64,000 nucleotides of DNA from Sediminibacillus massiliensis. GTDB taxonomy: Bacteria > Bacillota > Bacilli > Bacillales > Amphibacillaceae. The stretch is from positions 2,344,912 through 2,408,911 of the forward strand of contig NZ_LT732535.1 of NCBI RefSeq assembly GCF_900156915.1. Reading direction: 5' to 3'. The notes below the pieces were generated by a model. It ran no database searches. It was not told the origin of the DNA and saw nothing but the letters and a program-made list of their open reading frames with translations. Of this stretch, positions 9,741 to 18,174 are shown in pieces. How positions within the stretch are numbered: the stretch's first letter is position 1; each line of letters opens with the position of its first letter. The translations under genes and the position numbers were made by a program.

Positions 9741-10775
9741 TTACAGTTGGTTGATTTTCTTGACCGCAGCTTTGTTAAGACGATTCATGATAGCTTCGCC
9801 TACACCTGTCTCAGAAAATGTTTCGCAGAGGATGATATCCACATCTGACTTTTTGAAAGCACGCAGGGTATCATATAAATGAACAGCCACTTCCTTCAAA
9901 TTTGCATGGGAACCGCAGATTTTCACATTTTCCGCCTCGATTTCCGTTGCGGTTTCACGGCTTACGATCACTCCCGTTTTATAGCCTGCACTTTTACAAT
10001 TTTCAATTTGCGCCTGTAAATGAGCAGAATCGCCTTCCACTAGCCATAAAGGGGCTTCCGGAGCATAATGCGTATATTTCATCCCTGGGGACTTCGGCTT
10101 TTCCCCCTCTTTGGCAAGGGCAGGGTCGACCATCACCGGACCAAGCACCTCCTCTAATTGTTCTTTTGTAATACCACCGGGACGAAGAATCATCGGCATC
10201 TCACTCGTACAATCAACGACGGTCGATTCGACACCGACTCCCGTTATACCACCGTCGATCAAACCGGCTATCCTGCCATTCAAGTCTTCATACACATGGG
10301 AGGCACTGGTCGGACTAGGCCTTCCTGACTTGTTGGCGCTTGGAGCTGCAACCGGGAGCTTGCAAGTTTCTAAAAGCATCCTCGCAACGGGGTGGTCCGG
10401 TATGCGGATTCCCAGTGTTGATAAGCCTGCTGTCACATTATTGGCGATAGTTCCGTTGCTCTTTAAAATGAGGGTCAGGGGACCTGGTGTGAATGCTTTT
10501 AATAACTTATCCGCAATTTCCGGAATCTCTGCTACATATTTTTCAATCTGACCGGCATTGCCAACATGGACGATCAAAGGGTTATCGGAAGGGCGCCCTT
10601 TGGCTTGAAAAATCTTATCGACAGCTTCCTCTTTGGTAGCATCAGCCCCCAATCCATAAACCGTTTCGGTCGGGAAGGCGACTGTCTGCTGCTGTTTCAG
10701 TAGAGCTGCAGCTTCGTTGATAGCTTCTCTGCTGTCTTCCACTGCTTCTATTTTCCATACCTTTGTTTCTACCAC
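9741..10775 (-). CDS. ywlC: L-threonylcarbamoyladenylate synthase (Sua5/YwlC type)
   Basis: This enzyme makes threonylcarbamoyl-AMP from threonine, bicarbonate and ATP for the t6A37 modification of tRNA. The N-terminal YrdC domain (about residues 15-205) has FPTETVYGLGADA, KGRPSDNPLIVHV, APSANKSGRPSPTSA and ILRPGGIT. A C-terminal Sua5 domain follows the linker SPGMKYTHYAPEAPL. I start it at GTG 10775, because aaaggag lies 8 bases upstream. An in-frame ATG at 10802 has no ribosome binding site. This gives 344 residues, close to the B. subtilis protein. The intergenic region upstream is packed with DnaA boxes. Confidence 0.95.
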   Translation of the reverse strand: MVETKVWKIEAVEDSREAINEAAALLKQQQTVAFPTETVYGLGADATKEEAVDKIFQAKGRPSDNPLIVHVGNAGQIEKYVAEIPEIADKLLKAFTPGPLTLILKSNGTIANNVTAGLSTLGIRIPDHPVARMLLETCKLPVAAPSANKSGRPSPTSASHVYEDLNGRIAGLIDGGITGVGVESTVVDCTSEMPMILRPGGITKEQLEEVLGPVMVDPALAKEGEKPKSPGMKYTHYAPEAPLWLVEGDSAHLQAQIENCKSAGYKTGVIVSRETATEIEAENVKICGSHANLKEVAVHLYDTLRAFKKSDVDIILCETFSETGVGEAIMNRLNKAAVKKINQL

Positions 10776-10811
10776 TATGATTACTCCTTTACGATTAGAC
10801 AAAATGATGAT

Positions 10812-11257
10812 TTATCAACAAGTTATCCACATTATGTGATTATTCTTATTATTTTGCTATTTTTATGCTTCCGTTTTCATTCCTTACTTAATGTAACCCG
10901 CTTACATGGAATATAACCCCTGCTGTACCAATAATGCAGGGGTTAAAGTAAACCATTTATTTATAAGAAAAACCACCCTGAGATTACGGAGGTATTCAAG
11001 GGTGACTTTTTTGCTCTTTCATCTGAGTAACTATCTTACTAACATCCTTTTCACAAGTTACCAACAAGATATCCACAAGTGGTGGATAAAATTAACTTTA
11101 CCCACAGCTCTTTAATGGTAAACAGAGGTATCGAGTTGTTTTATCCACCACTGGCCCTGTTTCAAGGTAAAATATTCAGCAAATTTGGGGATATCTGAAG
11201 ACTCGAACTTCAACAAGGAAAGAAGTGTGTCCAGTACAGATTGGTGACTGTGGATAA
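10812..11257. promoter_or_regulatory. DnaA-box cluster upstream of ywlC
   Basis: Against TTATCCACA there are two exact boxes: 10823-10831 on plus and 11249-11257 on minus. Boxes with one mismatch lie at 10812-10820 (TTATCAACA), 11069-11077 (ATATCCACA), 11081-11089 (minus, TTATCCACC), 11098-11106 (TTACCCACA) and 11141-11149 (TTATCCACC). A weaker one, TTACCAACA, is at 11058-11066. Five fall in 11058-11149. A perfect 9-bp stem (aacccctgc / gcaggggtt, 10915-10944) lies between the groups. I recall that in B. subtilis the ywlC upstream region is one of the stable DnaA-binding loci near oriC; conservation of position supports function. Confidence 0.75.
10969..11004 (-). terminator. Possible terminator of the YwlB-position gene
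   Basis: Minus-strand CACCCT, a 19-base loop, AGGGTG, then GTTTTTC. The stem is short and the loop large, so this is tentative. It lies about 110 bp after the stop at 11112. Confidence 0.4.
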
Positions 11258-11537
11258 ATAAAGAGTTTCCGGCTTGTTCCTTCGCAAGTGCTATCGCAGA
11301 TTCTAAGACAGCTAGTGGGAAGGATGCCGGCACACCATCTTTAATATACAAACTTTTTAACCAATAACTGTTATTTTCCACCGGTGATAAAGCAAAAAAA
11401 CCTTTATACTCATCCTGATACTTCACTAGATACCCGAATTTCTTCAAAGACTGTTGATTGCTGATTTCTTCCCATTTCCCATCGAAAAACTCCCGCAGTA
11501 CATTTTCCTCAACATCCAAGGTTTTGACAAGCTTCAT
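11112..11537 (-). CDS. Unknown protein at the YwlB position, possibly GNAT-like
   Basis: A 141-residue soluble protein lying between ywlC and spoIIR, where B. subtilis has ywlB (a GNAT-type acetyltransferase). The order of features is compatible with a diverged GNAT fold: FGYLVKYQDEYKGFFAL (beta strands), WLKSLYIKDGVPASFPLAVLESAIALAKEQ (a strand, then a long helix). I see no clear acetyl-CoA loop, so this is inference from position. Its ribosome binding site, agggaga, lies inside an 11-bp inverted repeat (11546-11612) that could hide it. Two boxes of the DnaA cluster lie inside the gene. Confidence 0.7.
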   Translation of the reverse strand: MKLVKTLDVEENVLREFFDGKWEEISNQQSLKKFGYLVKYQDEYKGFFALSPVENNSYWLKSLYIKDGVPASFPLAVLESAIALAKEQAGNSLFIHSHQSVLDTLLSLLKFESSDIPKFAEYFTLKQGQWWIKQLDTSVYH

Positions 11538-11545
11538 AACCGCTC

Positions 11546-11612
11546 TCTCCCTATCATTTGGATTGCGCTCTATGCTTCTTCTTTATATTCTATCGTATGT
11601 GTGATAGGGAGA
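11546..11612 (-). promoter_or_regulatory. Inverted repeat that could sequester a ribosome binding site
   Basis: In the minus-strand transcript TCTCCCTATCA (11612-11602) is exactly complementary to TGATAGGGAGA (11556-11546), with 45 bases between. The second arm contains the Shine-Dalgarno (agggaga) of the gene starting at 11537. The structure fills the gap between spoIIR and that gene. Whether it controls translation is inference. Confidence 0.5.
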
Positions 11613-11623
11613 ATTATGATAGA

Positions 11624-12238
11624 TTAACTAAACCATTCCAAAAAGAAAAATTTGACTTTCACTTCATCTTCGTCCTTATCCTTTTCCTTGTCTTCCTGAT
11701 CTTGTTCTTGCTCTTGTTCTTCTGCCGAAACACTAGTGCCATTGGAAAAATCCAAGAAACATAGCGGCGGGAACAATACACACCACCAGTTGGCTCCTTT
11801 TCCACTGCCAAGAGTGATAAGGATAGCTTCATACTCGCCTGCCGGGTAAACATAGGAACCATATACCTTGGCAGGGAAGTTAATATGCTTGTCATATTCC
11901 ACTTGATACGACTGATCGATCCCTTTTTCTTTCAGGACTTCGCCTACTGTTGATTCAATTTCTTCTAACCGATCTTGAATCAATTGTCTTGCTTCGTCTA
12001 TATCATCGATTTTCTCGACCCAGACGGTGATTTTCTCATTAACCCTGTCGCGGATTTCCCGTTTCAACTTCTGATCTGCTTCATTGTCACTGTTGGCAAG
12101 GATGCGCAGGCGGATTGCCTCATCCGGGATTACTTGAAAATTATCTTCTTCCTGCTTATTGTCGATTCCTAGTCCGGGTGTAGGGAAAGCTCCCAGAATG
12201 GCTAAAAATATCATAAAATAAATAAAATAATTTCGCAT
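11624..12238 (-). CDS. spoIIR: Stage II sporulation protein R
   Basis: A secreted forespore signal protein that triggers SpoIIGA to process pro-sigma-E in the mother cell. The 204-residue protein has an N-terminal membrane/signal segment (about 4-22) and the family core IRLRILANSDNEADQKLKREIRD (about 42-64). It also has NFPAKVYGSYVYPAGEYEA and the conserved GANWWCVLFPPLCFLD (about 153-168). The C-terminus is a highly acidic and lysine-rich stretch ending in KVKFFFLEWF, similar in style to other SpoIIR tails. The start ATG follows gggggcagga. A candidate sigma-F promoter lies 29 bp upstream, matching the known forespore control of the gene. Confidence 0.95.
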   Translation of the reverse strand: MRNYFIYFMIFLAILGAFPTPGLGIDNKQEEDNFQVIPDEAIRLRILANSDNEADQKLKREIRDRVNEKITVWVEKIDDIDEARQLIQDRLEEIESTVGEVLKEKGIDQSYQVEYDKHINFPAKVYGSYVYPAGEYEAILITLGSGKGANWWCVLFPPLCFLDFSNGTSVSAEEQEQEQDQEDKEKDKDEDEVKVKFFFLEWFS

Positions 12239-12266
12239 TGTTCCTGCCCCCTTCTTCTCTTAGGAA

Positions 12267-12296
12267 CAGTATGGGCAGGAGGGCTTCCTTTTAAAC
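12267..12296 (-). promoter_or_regulatory. Candidate sigma-F promoter of spoIIR
   Basis: On the minus strand GTTTA, 15 bases, then GCCCATACTG. Compared with GYATA-N15-GGNNANAHTR this matches 4 of 5 and 9 of 10 positions. The -10 is at 12267-12276 and the -35 at 12292-12296. B. subtilis spoIIR is sigma-F dependent. Confidence 0.65.
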
Positions 12297-12339
12297 TGGC
12301 AATCTATTTTTTTTTCAATTAGGGCCATTAAACAATAGA

Positions 12340-12930
12340 CAAAAACTGTGAACTAACTTTATCATGGCTTTCTTCCATCCTGATCAAGTCGATGCTATAC
12401 ACTCCGCTACGGCAGAACACTTCGCTTTCCGCGGGCACGGCCTCAGCCAGGGGACTACTTGGATAAGCAACTTTGCTCCCTTGGGCCGAGGAATTTGCTA
12501 CGAATCTTAACTGGAAGACGCAGGCCCATATCTCGGGGTCTTCGGACTCGTGGGACTGTGGTTACTCGCCCCATCGAAGACCTTTCGCTGTTCCCACAGG
12601 AGTCTGCGTGTTCTGCCTCCGCTTGTTGAGATGTTCTGCATTTTAAGTGGAAAAAGCTCTTATAATGCTTAAACTGACATCTCTTCTTACTTTAAACAGA
12701 ATACCATTCCAAGCGAAGAAAAAATGCGAGACTCCAGTGGGAAAGGAACAGTCTGAAGATCCCGCAGGGGCGCTTTTTGCACCGAGGATAAGTAACGCTT
12801 CGACAGCGAGACATCGCACGCAGAAAATCGATTTGTATTTTCAAGGAAGCTAAAGCGTTTCCCACGGAAAGCGAGTATTTTTTCGCAGCGTCGGTTTGGC
12901 ACTCAGACTGTAAAGGATTAGAGGAAGTAT
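12340..12930. repeat. Composite intergenic repeat: type-2 hairpin facing type-1 hairpin
   Basis: A gene-free block between spoIIR and prmC. A type-2 unit (about 12390-12640) runs from gctacggcagaacacttcgc to gagtctgcgtgttctgcctc, so its ends are complementary. A type-1 unit in the other orientation (about 12706-12910) is nearly the same sequence as the unit at 3808-3998, inverted. Frames of 65-90 codons through these units are repeat translations, not genes. This is the mirror-image arrangement of the block at 3747-4378. Confidence 0.8.
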
Positions 12931-13022
12931 CACTAAGACAAATTTTTACTAATTCGCAATCCACCTCGCATACCTATTATGTTTTCGAAAGTGCAGGTTC
13001 TGGCCTCACTCACAAAGTATGT

Positions 13023-13898
13023 TCAAGGGAGTTTGGCAAATACCATTCGGTCTTTTCGGTTGATGTCTTTTCTCACTTCTACACTGCTTTCAGGGAATCG
13101 ACGGCGGATTAATTCAGCAACTTGCGGGCCTTGTTGATGGCCGATTTCAAATGCAATCAATCCTCCGCTTTTTAACACTTGAACAGCCTGTGACAGTATT
13201 TTTTTGTATGCTGCAAGGCCATTGTCTTCAGCGAAAAGGGCCATTTCCGGATCAAAGTTCTTTACCGTATCGTCCAGCTCGTCTGCTTCTTCATAGGGAA
13301 TATAAGGAGGATTGGAAACAATCACGTCGAAACTACGCTGAGCGTCTATTGCGGGCTGCAAAAAATCCCCCTGGCTAAAATGTATGTCCGCTCCCAACTG
13401 GGCAGCGTTTTGTTTCGCTACGATCAAAGCATTGTCTGAAATATCGGTTGCTGTCATATCAACTCCAGGGTGTTCCAGTTTCAGGGTGACAGCAATTATT
13501 CCGCTTCCAGTTCCAACATCGATGACACCAGGCCTTTCAACCTCCAGTTTGTCAATGTGTTCAAGTACACCCATGACTAGTTCTTCCGTTTCCGGTCTCG
13601 GAATCAATACGTCCTGATTAACGATAAACTCCCGGCCATAGAAGTTTTCTGTACCGATCAAATGCTGTACAGGCACACCGGATTTAGCATGGTTTCTCAC
13701 ACTCTGATCAAATGCTCTGTACACTTCTTCAGGCACAGGCTTTCTCAAAGAGCTCAGAAAATCAGCCTTGGACATTGCGGCATGATGAAGTAAGAGCAGC
13801 TCGGCTACTCTTGGCTCCCGATTCTTCTCCTCTAAAAAAAGAGAAGCCCGGTTGAGGGCTTCATGGAAAGTTGGTCGTGTTTCAGTCATATCATTCAC
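13023..13898 (-). CDS. prmC: Peptide chain release factor N5-glutamine methyltransferase
   Basis: This enzyme methylates the glutamine of the GGQ motif in RF1 and RF2 with S-adenosylmethionine. The 291-residue protein has an N-terminal helical domain, the SAM-binding [16 protein letters not shown] (about residues 118-133) and the catalytic [15 protein letters not shown] (near 190), which contains NPPY. It overlaps the end of prfA, its substrate, by a few bases, as in most Firmicutes. A second ATG three codons in (13889) has an equally plausible ribosome binding site, so the exact start is uncertain. Confidence 0.95.
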   Translation of the reverse strand: MNDMTETRPTFHEALNRASLFLEEKNREPRVAELLLLHHAAMSKADFLSSLRKPVPEEVYRAFDQSVRNHAKSGVPVQHLIGTENFYGREFIVNQDVLIPRPETEELVMGVLEHIDKLEVERPGVIDVGTGSGIIAVTLKLEHPGVDMTATDISDNALIVAKQNAAQLGADIHFSQGDFLQPAIDAQRSFDVIVSNPPYIPYEEADELDDTVKNFDPEMALFAEDNGLAAYKKILSQAVQVLKSGGLIAFEIGHQQGPQVAELIRRRFPESSVEVRKDINRKDRMVFAKLP

Positions 13899-14961
13899 CG
13901 ATCTGTTCTAGTTTTTTGGTTTGCTCTTCCATCATCAACGCATCGATTACTTCGCCAATCTTTCCTTCCAGGATTTGATCGAGCTTCTGGATCGTCAAGC
14001 CGATGCGATGGTCGGTAACACGGTTTTGAGGAAAATTGTACGTACGGATCCGTTCTGAACGGTCTCCGGAACCTACAGCTGTTTTTCTTGTTTCATCGTA
14101 CTCGGCCTGTGCCTCTTGTTGGAACTTATCATAAACACGGGCACGCAATACTTTCATCGCTTTTTCTTTATTTTTGATTTGGGATTTTTCATCCTGCATG
14201 GAAACGACGATTCCTGTAGGCATGTGTGTCAACCGAACAGCAGACATCGTCGTGTTGACACTTTGGCCCCCGGGTCCGCTGGAGGCAAACGTATCGACAC
14301 GGATATCTTTCTCATGGATGTCGATTTCCACTTCTTCCGCTTCCGGCATAACGACTACCGTTGCAGTAGATGTGTGAATCCTTCCGCCTGATTCTGTTTC
14401 CGGAACACGCTGTACGCGATGGGCGCCATTCTCATACTTCAACTTAGAGTACGCACCCTGTCCGTTAATCATGAAAATGATCTCTTTATAACCGCCTACA
14501 CCTGTCGTATTGGCTTCCATCACATCCATTTTCCATCCTTCTGTTTCCGCAAAACGGGAATACATGCGATACAAGTCACCGGCAAACAGCGCGGCTTCAT
14601 CGCCGCCGGCAGCTCCCCTGATTTCCATGATAACGTTCTTGTCATCGTTCGGGTCTTTTGGAAGCAGAAGGATTTTCAATTCTTCTTCCAATTCCTCGAT
14701 GCGTTCAGACAGTTCACTGACCTCCATTTTGGCCATTTCCTGCATCTCGGCATCTGACTCTTCTTCCAACATTTCTTTCGCATCTTTCAATTGAGAGCTT
14801 TTGTCTTTATATTCACGGTAGGCTTGGATGATATCTTCCAAGTCAGATTGTTCCTTCGAGTATTCTCTTAATTTCTTGGAATCACTGATGACTTCCGGGT
14901 CACTTAGCAATTCGTTCAGCTTATCATATCGATCTTCCAATGATTGCAGTCGATCTAACAC
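13891..14961 (-). CDS. prfA: Peptide chain release factor 1
   Basis: RF1 recognises UAA and UAG stop codons in the ribosomal A site and triggers peptide release. The 356-residue protein has the codon-recognition segment [14 protein letters not shown] (near 190) and the catalytic [12 protein letters not shown] (near 230), where the GGQ glutamine is the PrmC target. I prefer GTG 14961, giving [19 protein letters not shown] as in B. subtilis, with gaggtgg in front. Another GTG nine bases upstream (14970) is possible. It forms an operon with prmC. Confidence 0.97.
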   Translation of the reverse strand: MLDRLQSLEDRYDKLNELLSDPEVISDSKKLREYSKEQSDLEDIIQAYREYKDKSSQLKDAKEMLEEESDAEMQEMAKMEVSELSERIEELEEELKILLLPKDPNDDKNVIMEIRGAAGGDEAALFAGDLYRMYSRFAETEGWKMDVMEANTTGVGGYKEIIFMINGQGAYSKLKYENGAHRVQRVPETESGGRIHTSTATVVVMPEAEEVEIDIHEKDIRVDTFASSGPGGQSVNTTMSAVRLTHMPTGIVVSMQDEKSQIKNKEKAMKVLRARVYDKFQQEAQAEYDETRKTAVGSGDRSERIRTYNFPQNRVTDHRIGLTIQKLDQILEGKIGEVIDALMMEEQTKKLEQIGE

Positions 14962-15040
14962 AGCTTCCACCTCTTTCTCCTTAACAGTCTAATTATAGTA
15001 CAGGAGAAAAACCCCGTCAAAAAAAGCTTCAGGGGACTTG

Positions 15041-15451
15041 TTACTGGATTGCAACTTGAAAATTATATTCCGGGAATTCTCTTTGCAGCGCGGTTCTTAC
15101 CCGGTTGATCAGAGCCATTCTTTCCTCCGAATTGATTTGTTCCTGAACCAGTATTCCCACTCTTGCCCTGCTGCCATCAAACCGGATATCCTCCACTCTA
15201 ATGTCTGCTGCGCTTTCCGCCGTCTGCCTGATCGCTTTATGCTCCTCGCCTTGATCGTTGACGTTTCTTTCTCCATTTCGATCTATGATACGGCGGTTTT
15301 CATTTCCGATTTGAAGATACCCTTCTTCTGTTGTTTCAAACTCCCCATCTTGCGGTTCCCCCTGCCCCTGGGGTCCCGGTGTATTCCCTGCACACCCTGC
15401 GATCGTAATGGTTAATGTGGCAATTAGCAAAAGCATCCAACGTTTCTGCAT
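15041..15451 (-). CDS. Probable sporulation lipoprotein of the YhcN/YlaJ type
   Basis: A 136-residue exported lipoprotein. It has a basic start (MQKR), a hydrophobic segment and the lipobox TIAGC, with the acceptor Cys near residue 20. A Pro/Gly/Gln-rich linker follows (NTPGPQGQGEPQ). The mature domain (about 45-136) has the alternating helix-strand pattern of YhcN/YlaJ spore lipoproteins: a helix with HKAIRQTAESAADIRVEDIRF, strand ARVGILVQ, then a helix ending in FPEYNFQVAIQ. The family call rests on pattern and is moderate. The start follows gggaggttga. It lies 80 bp upstream of prfA. Confidence 0.75.
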   Translation of the reverse strand: MQKRWMLLLIATLTITIAGCAGNTPGPQGQGEPQDGEFETTEEGYLQIGNENRRIIDRNGERNVNDQGEEHKAIRQTAESAADIRVEDIRFDGSRARVGILVQEQINSEERMALINRVRTALQREFPEYNFQVAIQ

Positions 15452-15561
15452 TCCGTCAACCTCCCATTTTCCTTTTCTCTAGCTTTCCTCGACAGTTCCA
15501 AAACTATGACAGCAAATTTAGGAGGAATATAAAAAATGAAAGTGTCCACTCACTTTCCCCC

Positions 15562-15610
15562 TTGACTTCATCCCAAAAATGCGTGATGATTTAGTGAGTA
15601 ACTACTCACT
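15562..15610 (+). promoter_or_regulatory. Promoter and TetR-type operator of the ABC efflux operon
   Basis: A sigma-A-like promoter, TTGACT (15562-15567), 17 bases, GATGAT (15585-15590), is followed at once by an 18-bp palindrome at 15593-15610: AGTGAGTA, AC, TACTCACT. A half-like copy, ccactcact, lies at about 15546-15554. The palindrome sits at the expected transcription start. The TetR gene at the end of the operon is the obvious candidate to bind it. Confidence 0.7.
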
Positions 15611-15631
15611 TTTATATCAGGAGGTCTTTTT

Positions 15632-16357
15632 ATGACGAACAGCATTGTGGTGGAAAATGTCAGCAAAAGCTTCGGGAAAAAGGCAGTGTTGCAAACAATT
15701 GACCTGAAAGTTGAGAAAGGAAAAATCCATGGTTTTATCGGTCCGTCGGGTGCTGGTAAAACAACATTGATCAAACTAATTGTCGGGATGGACAGTCCCG
15801 ACAGCGGCTCGATTCATGTGCTCGGCGAGCAAATGCCAAATCTGAATATCCTTCAGCAAATTGGTTACATGGCTCAATCCGACGCCCTTTATACAGAGCT
15901 TACCGGCAAAGAGAATCTCACCTTCTTCGCTTCTCTTTTCAAGTTATCTAAAGATGAACAAAGAGAACGCATCGCATACACGGCAAACTTGGTGAATTTG
16001 ACTGAGGAATTAAATAAAAGGGTTTCCGCCTACTCCGGGGGGATGAAGCGGCGGCTTTCCCTTGCCATCGCCCTCATTCAAAACCCCGAAATCCTTATTC
16101 TGGATGAACCGACAGTCGGAATCGACCCTGCCTTGAAAAAGAGCATTTGGAACGAGTTGTTGCGTTTAAAAAAGGAGCAAGGAAAAACGGTTATCATCAC
16201 CACCCATGTTATGGATGAAGCGGAAAAATGTGACCAAATAGCCATGATAAGAGATGGTGCGGTACTGGTAAACGGAACCCCACAACAACTCAAAGACACT
16301 TATCAGGCCGAAACGTTTGACGAAGTATTCTTGTATGCAGGGAGGGAGAAATCATGA
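15632..16357 (+). CDS. ABC-2 type transporter, ATP-binding protein
   Basis: The nucleotide-binding subunit of an exporter, 241 residues. Walker A GPSGAGKT is near residue 37, the signature YSGGMKRRLSLA near 134, and Walker B LILDEPTVGID near 155, followed by the H-loop ITTHVMDEAEKC. The start follows caggagg. The stop overlaps the start of the permease gene by four bases (ATGA). The permease type and the linked TetR gene suggest a drug or toxic-compound exporter; the substrate is unknown. Confidence 0.93.
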   Translation: MTNSIVVENVSKSFGKKAVLQTIDLKVEKGKIHGFIGPSGAGKTTLIKLIVGMDSPDSGSIHVLGEQMPNLNILQQIGYMAQSDALYTELTGKENLTFFASLFKLSKDEQRERIAYTANLVNLTEELNKRVSAYSGGMKRRLSLAIALIQNPEILILDEPTVGIDPALKKSIWNELLRLKKEQGKTVIITTHVMDEAEKCDQIAMIRDGAVLVNGTPQQLKDTYQAETFDEVFLYAGREKS

Positions 16358-17415
16358 GAACAAGTGCATTGATTCGAAGGATTTGCATGGAGATGTTTCG
16401 GGATAAAAGGACTCTGGCCTTACTGTTTCTTGCCCCGCTACTCGTCTTGACACTTATGTATTTCTTTTTTAATGGGGAGACAGAAGAACCCGCTTTGGGC
16501 GTTACAAGCGCTGCGAATGACTTGATTCCATCCTTGGAAGAAGCGGACATTAACATAGTCGAATACAACCAAGTCACAGATCCGGCAAAGACGGTTGCAG
16601 AGGATGATTTGCAAGGGTTGCTGCAAGTCGAAAATGGGGAATTTAATCTGACCCTTCAAAACAGCGACCCCACAGCTGCTCAAGGCTTGTTAATGAAGGT
16701 AAAGCAAACAACAGCTATGCAACTTCAGGCCAGGATGGCAGAACAGAATGCTTCCCGCTCCGGACAGCAGCAGCCTGACTTTACAGCCGATTACGTATAT
16801 GGAAGCAGCGAGACAGCGTTTTTTGATGTCCTGAGCCCTATTTTAATTGGATTTTTTGTTTTCTTTTTCGTTTTTCTTATCTCTGGAATCGGACTATTAA
16901 AGGAGCGAACGACAGGCACATTGGACCGATTGATGGCTACTCCGATCAAAAGAGAGGAAATCGTCACTGCTTATTTGATCGGGTACGGGATTTTTGCCAT
17001 CATCCAGACGATTATTGTTGTAAGTTATTCTGTTGTCATTTTGGATGTCGTCCTTGTTGGTTCCATATGGAATGTACTTTTGATCAACTTGCTTCTTGCC
17101 TTAGTGGCTCTGTCGCTGGGAACCCTGCTTTCCACTTTTGCCTCTTCGGAGTTCCAAATGGTCCAGTTCATCCCGGTGGTCGTCATTCCACAAGTGTTTT
17201 TCTCCGGCATTATTCCGATGGAAGGTATGGCTGACTGGCTGCAAGGCCTGGCAAAAATCATGCCGTTGTATTATGGAGCAGAAGCATTGAAGGGAATTAT
17301 GTATAAGGGACTTCCTTTGAGTGAGATGACTGTCAATATTCTCGCTTTGGCCGGCTTTGCCGCAGTTTTCATCACTCTCAATATATTCGCTTTGAAAAAG
17401 TACCGTCGGTTATAA
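16354..17415 (+). CDS. ABC-2 type transporter, permease
   Basis: The membrane subunit, 353 residues, of the YhgE/DrrB-like ABC-2 class. There is one N-terminal membrane helix (about 22-42). A large extracytoplasmic domain (about 43-160) follows, with the Gln/Ser-rich stretch NASRSGQQQPD. Five C-terminal helices start near 165, with the conserved LLKERTTGTLDRLMATPI between helices 2 and 3. It pairs with the preceding ATPase (4-bp overlap). The regulator gene follows after 27 bp. Confidence 0.92.
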   Translation: MRTSALIRRICMEMFRDKRTLALLFLAPLLVLTLMYFFFNGETEEPALGVTSAANDLIPSLEEADINIVEYNQVTDPAKTVAEDDLQGLLQVENGEFNLTLQNSDPTAAQGLLMKVKQTTAMQLQARMAEQNASRSGQQQPDFTADYVYGSSETAFFDVLSPILIGFFVFFFVFLISGIGLLKERTTGTLDRLMATPIKREEIVTAYLIGYGIFAIIQTIIVVSYSVVILDVVLVGSIWNVLLINLLLALVALSLGTLLSTFASSEFQMVQFIPVVVIPQVFFSGIIPMEGMADWLQGLAKIMPLYYGAEALKGIMYKGLPLSEMTVNILALAGFAAVFITLNIFALKKYRRL

Positions 17416-17442
17416 TGGAAACAGTAAAGGAAGTGGTATGGT

Positions 17443-18093
17443 TTGTCAGAACAAAATTTACTCGACGTTATGATCGCCCGGACGAAGCTTTCGAAAAAAC
17501 AAACAGATAAACAGCAAAAAATCGTAGAAGCAGCCATAAGGATATTTGCCGAAAAAGGGTATTCCAATACATCTACCAGTGAAATAGCACAGGCTGCCGG
17601 CGTGGCTGAAGGGACTATCTTCCGCCATTTCGGCACCAAAGATAATTTATTGCTTTCTGTCATTCTTCCATTCCTGAAAGAGTGGGTGCCAGTGATGGCA
17701 GAAGATGTATTTCAAGAGATTATGTCGGAGGAAGCATCTTTTGAAGACTTTGTCAGAGCGCTGATCAAAAACCGGATAGCCTTTATCAAAGAGAACAAAG
17801 AAGTCTTCCAAGTGGTAGTCAAAGAGTTTCTCTATAATGAAGAATTGAGAAAAGAGCTTTTCCCCCATCTATCAGAGAGCATCGGCAGCCGGCTAACCAA
17901 TGTATTGCAACGTTTCCAAGCACGCGGAGAACTTGCAGACATTCCGATCGACAGGCTGAAGCGGATGCTTATCAGCTTTGTCGGCGCACAGTTCGTATCC
18001 CGTTTCGTTTTGCTTCCGGAAATCCAGGATTTGGACGAAGACGCCGAAGTCGAAGCGATTGTGAAATTTATCATGAACGGGATCGGGAAGTGA
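17443..18093 (+). CDS. TetR family regulator, probably of the preceding ABC exporter
   Basis: A repressor of 216 residues. The N-terminal helix-turn-helix (about 22-68) reads KIVEAAIRIFAEKGYSNTST, EIAQAAGVAEGTIFRHF. The C-terminal ligand-binding part is all helical. The start is TTG, chosen because aaaggaag lies 9 bases upstream and the only nearby ATG is out of frame. As last gene of the operon it probably controls its own transcription through the palindrome at 15593-15610. The inducer is unknown. Confidence 0.9.
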   Translation: MSEQNLLDVMIARTKLSKKQTDKQQKIVEAAIRIFAEKGYSNTSTSEIAQAAGVAEGTIFRHFGTKDNLLLSVILPFLKEWVPVMAEDVFQEIMSEEASFEDFVRALIKNRIAFIKENKEVFQVVVKEFLYNEELRKELFPHLSESIGSRLTNVLQRFQARGELADIPIDRLKRMLISFVGAQFVSRFVLLPEIQDLDEDAEVEAIVKFIMNGIGK

Positions 18094-18117
18094 ATGTCTG
18101 CCATGAAATATGAAAAG

Positions 18118-18141
18118 ACCGAGCTAATTAAAGCCCGGTCT
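18118..18141 (+). terminator. Terminator of the ABC efflux operon
   Basis: GACCGAGC, an eight-base loop, GCCCGGTC, then TTCTTC. The T-run is imperfect. It lies 25 bp after the TetR stop codon. Confidence 0.6.
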
Positions 18142-18174
18142 TCTTCATACTATTGCCTCTGAATCTAAAGAGAA

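Noticed and set aside
12647..12964. Frames matching those at 3848-4057
   Set aside because: The similarity is due to the shared type-1 repeat, not to a protein family.
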